Source: CAYQUC01 sp964420605 (lineage in GTDB: Bacteria > Pseudomonadota > Gammaproteobacteria > UBA6429 > Thiohalophilaceae). Taken from it: 64,000 nt of DNA. How positions within the stretch are numbered: the stretch's first letter is position 1; each line of letters starts with the position of its first letter. This document shows positions 61,151-64,000 of the stretch, piece by piece. Below the pieces are notes generated by a model that ran no database searches, was not told where the DNA came from, and saw only the letters and a program-made list of their open reading frames with translations. The DNA is taken from positions 1 to 64,000 of the forward strand of contig CAYQUC010000009.1 of the NCBI GenBank assembly GCA_964420605.1, read 5' to 3'. A program made the position numbers and the translations under genes.

Positions 61151-62257
61151 TTATTTAGCTTGTGATGTAATAATAGTGCCATCATCGCTAATTTCAATTT
61201 CCTCTATTATTTCTAGTGTCGACTGCTCTTCACTTGTTGCCGCGTTTGTCGACTCGTGAATATCTTCCACATTAGGCAATGCAATATTATCGTCTATAAT
61301 CGATTCAGATTTTTTTTCAAAACTTTCAGTGAAATAATAGGGTTCATTATTAAATACTACTCGTTCACTACCATACTCATCTTCGTCTTCTTCCTCGTTT
61401 ACAGCAGCACCATTGGCCAACGCACGATTATTTGTTGATGACAGTTTGGTCTGTTCCTTAGCCTTTTTTATTTTATAACTATCACTTACTCGACTGTAAT
61501 CATCATCATCGTCGTCGTCATCGTTTTCTTCATCTTCGTGAGCATTGTTAGACATTAACAACTCCGATTCAGATTCAGATTTTGGTTTCTTGTCTTGTTC
61601 GTGAGCCAGTTCTTGTGTTACGTGCTTTACCAGGGGTGCATCGTCCATCTGGTTTATGGTGGTTGATGGAGCAATTGACTTGGCTTGAGCTGTTTGATTT
61701 ATCGAAGTCATGTTATAACTTCGCAGTTGTTTTTTGATGGCTAAGTTAGATAACTTAACTAAAGCTTTAGAGAACACTGCAGTAGTTCTCTCTGTTCCAT
61801 CAGAGTCCTTTCCGTCTTCATTCAAATAGTCAGGAACATCATTAACCAATAGCGCCGTCTCTGGTTGTTCTGGTACGTCTAGATCACTAATGCTGACAGG
61901 TTGAGTACTTTCAATAATTTTCTTATCATTACTGGCGCTGTAATGTCCAAGCTGTCGTTTTATTGCTAAATTTGATTTCTGTAAAGCACTTGCAGAAAAC
62001 TCAACAATTACGGTACTCGCATCCGCCTTATAGTTTTTTAATTGTTTTTCAATTGCTAAATTCGAATGCGCAACAGCACTTTCAGAAAAACGATAGTTAA
62101 GCTGAGTCACTGTATTTAAAGCAATCTTTGATTCTTGGAGCTGTTTTGAACTTAAGTTAGTATTTTCAGCCTGAATAGCAGCCCATGGATAAATAATCGA
62201 GGCACTAACCAACAATATATTAACAGCCGTTAATGGTAATTTTAATTTATTAATCAT
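61151..62257 (-). CDS. Exported acidic protein with a repeated SNLAIKKQL motif, unknown family
   Basis: A 368-residue protein I do not recognise. A signal sequence (about 1-30, ending A-A-I-Q-A) comes first. A 20-residue unit occurs three times: FSESAVAHSNLAIEKQLKNY (57-76), FSASALQKSNLAIKRQLGHY (87-106) and FSKALVKLSNLAIKKQLRSY (162-181). A weaker copy, L-Q-E-S-K-I-A-L-N, precedes them at about 40-55. The second half is strongly acidic, with eight Asp in a row (246-253) and Glu/Asp clusters, and no further domain. ATG 62257 is chosen because the signal peptide starts there; the frame extends to a TTG at 62302. Confidence 0.75.
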   Translation of the reverse strand: MINKLKLPLTAVNILLVSASIIYPWAAIQAENTNLSSKQLQESKIALNTVTQLNYRFSESAVAHSNLAIEKQLKNYKADASTVIVEFSASALQKSNLAIKRQLGHYSASNDKKIIESTQPVSISDLDVPEQPETALLVNDVPDYLNEDGKDSDGTERTTAVFSKALVKLSNLAIKKQLRSYNMTSINQTAQAKSIAPSTTINQMDDAPLVKHVTQELAHEQDKKPKSESESELLMSNNAHEDEENDDDDDDDDYSRVSDSYKIKKAKEQTKLSSTNNRALANGAAVNEEEDEDEYGSERVVFNNEPYYFTESFEKKSESIIDDNIALPNVEDIHESTNAATSEEQSTLEIIEEIEISDDGTIITSQAK

Positions 62258-62621
62258 AATCACACTCTGTAATAAAAAGTATTTCGCAAAGACAGTAAAC
62301 AAATTAGAAATAACAGAAGAATTAGTTGAAAGGCCATCCTTGTTATCGTGTCATATGACACTTTCCAGTTTTTTTAGTTCAATGAAGCTACTCTATATGA
62401 GACTAGCCAAGATGAAGATCAATTAGAAAACCCCGTGATTTTAATTCACCCGGTATGAGGGTTCAAGTAATGTTTAAAAAGTGATCGTTCAACCCTGAAC
62501 ATAATGCTTATTTTTTATACAAATTCTAAAAAAATAGCCCGTTCTGACTAAAGTTGGATATATTGTATAGTTATTGAGCTGGAATTTTGCAACAAATAAC
62601 AAAACTGAACTATTTCAATTT
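62258..62621. other. Gene-free region between the repeat-protein gene and the MgtC gene
   Basis: About 360 bases without a credible gene. It holds the probable terminator of the MgtC gene (62528-62550), a 5-bp hairpin GTTCA-ACCC-TGAAC near 62489, and the promoter region of the repeat-protein gene. The upstream part is AT-rich with no clear -35/-10 pair. Confidence 0.45.
62528..62550 (-). terminator. Possible terminator of the MgtC/SapB gene
   Basis: On the minus strand TAGTC, a 6-base loop and GGCTA form a 5-bp stem with one G-T pair, followed by seven T residues. It lies about 70 bases after the MgtC stop codon. The stem is short, so the call is tentative. Confidence 0.45.
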
Positions 62622-63332
62622 TTATAGAGGGGTAACATTAAACTCAATAACGTCCTCCTCTGCTAACAAGTGATCAGCTAGTTTTCTAAAATTCTCATGC
62701 CGTTTTGATTTTATTACCATTTCGTACACAAAAAAACGACCTTCATCAATCAACTTGTAACTAGACGAATAAGATTTAATATTAAAGCCTTTAATTAACG
62801 ACAATATGTCATTTTCATTAAAATGGTTTTTATGTCGTAAAAAACTAATTGAAAACTTTGCGTATTTTTGAGACGGCAAGACCGTTTCAATCCATCGAAA
62901 AACAGATAATGATACTAATGTAAAGATAGTCGTAATGAGAGCCGGAAAATAAAATCCTAAGCCAATAACAATACCAATGGATGCTGTCATCCAGATAGAA
63001 GCTGCCGTCGTCAAACCGCGAACTGACAAGCCTTCTTTAACGATAACACCCGCGCCAAGAAAACCAATCCCCGTCATAATCCCCTGTGCCATACGACTTG
63101 GATCCGCTCGTATTGTATCCAAAAATTCCTTAGGCACAAGTTCCCATTGATAAGTCATCAACAACATCAGTAAACTTGATGACACACAAACCAACATGTG
63201 CGTACGAAAACCCGCTTCACGACCATGTAATGCACGCTCTAAGCCAATTAAGCCGCCAGCAAGCAATGCATAAAATAATCTTGAAATGACTAAGTTATAG
63301 TCCAAATCAAGCATGTTTAACCCAATGTCCAT
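62622..63332 (-). CDS. MgtC/SapB family membrane protein
   Basis: A 236-residue protein with about five helices and a cytoplasmic C-terminal domain. A-G-G-L-I-G-L-E-R-A, R-E-A-G-F-R-T-H-M-L-V, and R-M-A-Q-G-I-M-T-G-I-G-F-L-G-A-G-V-I are family hallmarks, with R-G-L-T-T-A-A-S-I-W after them. Known members support Mg2+ homeostasis or inhibit ATP synthase during intracellular survival; most free-living homologues are uncharacterised. The C-terminal part (about 160-236) has an ACT-like pattern. The frame opens at GTG 63350; ATG 63332 has AAGGA 8 bases upstream and is preferred. Confidence 0.9.
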   Translation of the reverse strand: MDIGLNMLDLDYNLVISRLFYALLAGGLIGLERALHGREAGFRTHMLVCVSSSLLMLLMTYQWELVPKEFLDTIRADPSRMAQGIMTGIGFLGAGVIVKEGLSVRGLTTAASIWMTASIGIVIGLGFYFPALITTIFTLVSLSVFRWIETVLPSQKYAKFSISFLRHKNHFNENDILSLIKGFNIKSYSSSYKLIDEGRFFVYEMVIKSKRHENFRKLADHLLAEEDVIEFNVTPL

Positions 63333-63459
63333 TCCTATATCCTTAATCACAGAAACTATTATTATTTTAAGATCTAGTAATTTTATCTATAAGCATAGTA
63401 TTATTCTAATTAGATATCATCACTTAAACTAATATACAGTAGCATATAGCAGGCAAGAT

Positions 63460-64000
63460 ATGACTAAATCACAGTTCCCGGGATTCTCTAAACATTTTTT
63501 TAAATTTATTCGTGACATTAAAAAAAATAACAATCGGGAATGGTATCACGAAAATAAAGACCGATATAAAAACGATGTGGTAATTCCAATGTGTGCCTTT
63601 ATTAAAGCCATGGGGCCAAGACTAGAGCAAATATGTGAAGACTTTGTCGCCGACTCTAGACCACATGGTGGCTCAATGTTCCGTATCTACCGCGATACTC
63701 GGTTTTCAAAAGATAAAACACCTTATAAAGAACACATCGCGTGTCATTTTCGGCATTCTGCAGGTAAAGACGCACATGCACCCGGTTTTTATTTGCACGT
63801 GGAATCCGATAAAGTTATTTTTGGTGGTGGTGTCTGGTGTCCACCCAATCCCGTATTACATAAAATTCGTAGCCGCATAATAGAAAAGCCCGATGACTGG
63901 AAAAAAATAATCAGTAAAAAATCATTCACTGCCCGTTATAAGGGAATTGAAGGAGAACAACTTAAACGACCACCGCGTGGCTTTGACAAAGAACATCCAC
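63460..64000 (+). CDS. DUF2461/TIGR02453 protein, 3' end outside the window
   Basis: The first 180 codons of a gene that continues past the right edge. It has the DUF2461 pattern: F-S-K-H-F-F-K-F-I-R-D-I-K-K-N-N at the start with N-R-E-W-Y-H-E-N-K close by, then M-F-R-I-Y-R-D-T-R-F-S-K-D-K-T-P-Y-K at about 69-86. G-F-Y-L-H-V-E and F-G-G-G-V-W follow. The family is found in many bacteria, without known function. AGGCAAG lies just before ATG 63460. It is divergent from the MgtC gene. Confidence 0.9.
   Translation, partial: MTKSQFPGFSKHFFKFIRDIKKNNNREWYHENKDRYKNDVVIPMCAFIKAMGPRLEQICEDFVADSRPHGGSMFRIYRDTRFSKDKTPYKEHIACHFRHSAGKDAHAPGFYLHVESDKVIFGGGVWCPPNPVLHKIRSRIIEKPDDWKKIISKKSFTARYKGIEGEQLKRPPRGFDKEHP

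Overview
The window is a 64 kb stretch of a low-GC gammaproteobacterial chromosome, from a draft assembly (100 Ns at 55255-55354). The assignment rests on protein families: Rsd/AlgQ, DUF6316, DUF2835, UPF0114/YqhA, an RpfC-type hybrid kinase, QseBC, a moxR-bat operon with fused BatBC, Slt, and a sucA-sucB-lpd operon. I cannot name a genus. No rRNA, tRNA, CRISPR array, prophage or intact insertion sequence was seen.

Layout. 1-1016: frameshifted tail of a Y1 (REP-associated) transposase, a 13-bp inverted repeat, and a RelE/HigB-like toxin with its antitoxin. 1187-6776 (-): 2-oxoglutarate dehydrogenase complex (lpd, sucB, sucA). 6921-9942 (-): DUF4382 lipoprotein and the chromate transporter ChrA. 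10133-11230: two DUF6316 paralogues and an XRE regulator. 11839-14155: GGDEF-EAL protein facing a PilZ protein. 14156-14665: gene-free region with a strong minus-strand terminator and an FNR-like palindrome, a possible small RNA. 14666-17483 (-): TtrS/TtrR-like two-component pair without visible target genes. 17687-24816 (-): overlapping moxR-DUF58-DUF4381-batA-batBC-batD operon.

25183-25677: exported DsrE-like protein. 25713-29032 (-): hybrid histidine kinase and a REC-REC-HATPase protein. 29281-33817 (-): TolC-like protein and RND pump with no adaptor gene. 33932-35968 (-): membrane AAA ATPase with IPT/TIG-like and SPOR domains. 36425-37297 (-): CnoX-like thioredoxin. 37400-42416 (+): 2OG oxygenase, PAP2 phosphatase, STAS-like protein, chalcone-isomerase-like protein, uracil/hypoxanthine-DNA glycosylase-like protein, parvulin, PqiA-like protein, ZIP transporter, and an unknown protein. 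42423-44000 (-): histidine kinase with Asn in place of the phospho-accepting His. 44265-45944 (-): ilvD. 46190-49551: slt, an unknown gene, a 46-residue membrane protein candidate, and rsd. 49898-53558 (+): RpfC-like hybrid kinase with an extra degenerate receiver, then an HDOD protein.

53563-57666 (-): histidine phosphatase, UPF0114, DUF2835, a 16-bp tandem array broken by the assembly gap, an FHA protein, and an alpha/beta hydrolase. 57840-60539 (+): cytochrome b561 with a QseBC-like system. 60551-64000: small membrane protein, an exported acidic protein carrying a repeated SNLAIKKQL motif, MgtC/SapB, and the start of a DUF2461 protein.

The region is rich in signalling: five histidine kinases (one apparently unable to autophosphorylate), two transcriptional response regulators, a stand-alone multi-receiver protein, c-di-GMP enzyme and receptor, HDOD and FHA proteins. 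I found no complete system that I can call new with confidence. The best candidates are the SNLAIKKQL-repeat protein, the His-less kinase, the REC-REC-HATPase module, the possible FNR-linked RNA near 14.3 kb, and the 16-bp array at 55.2 kb.
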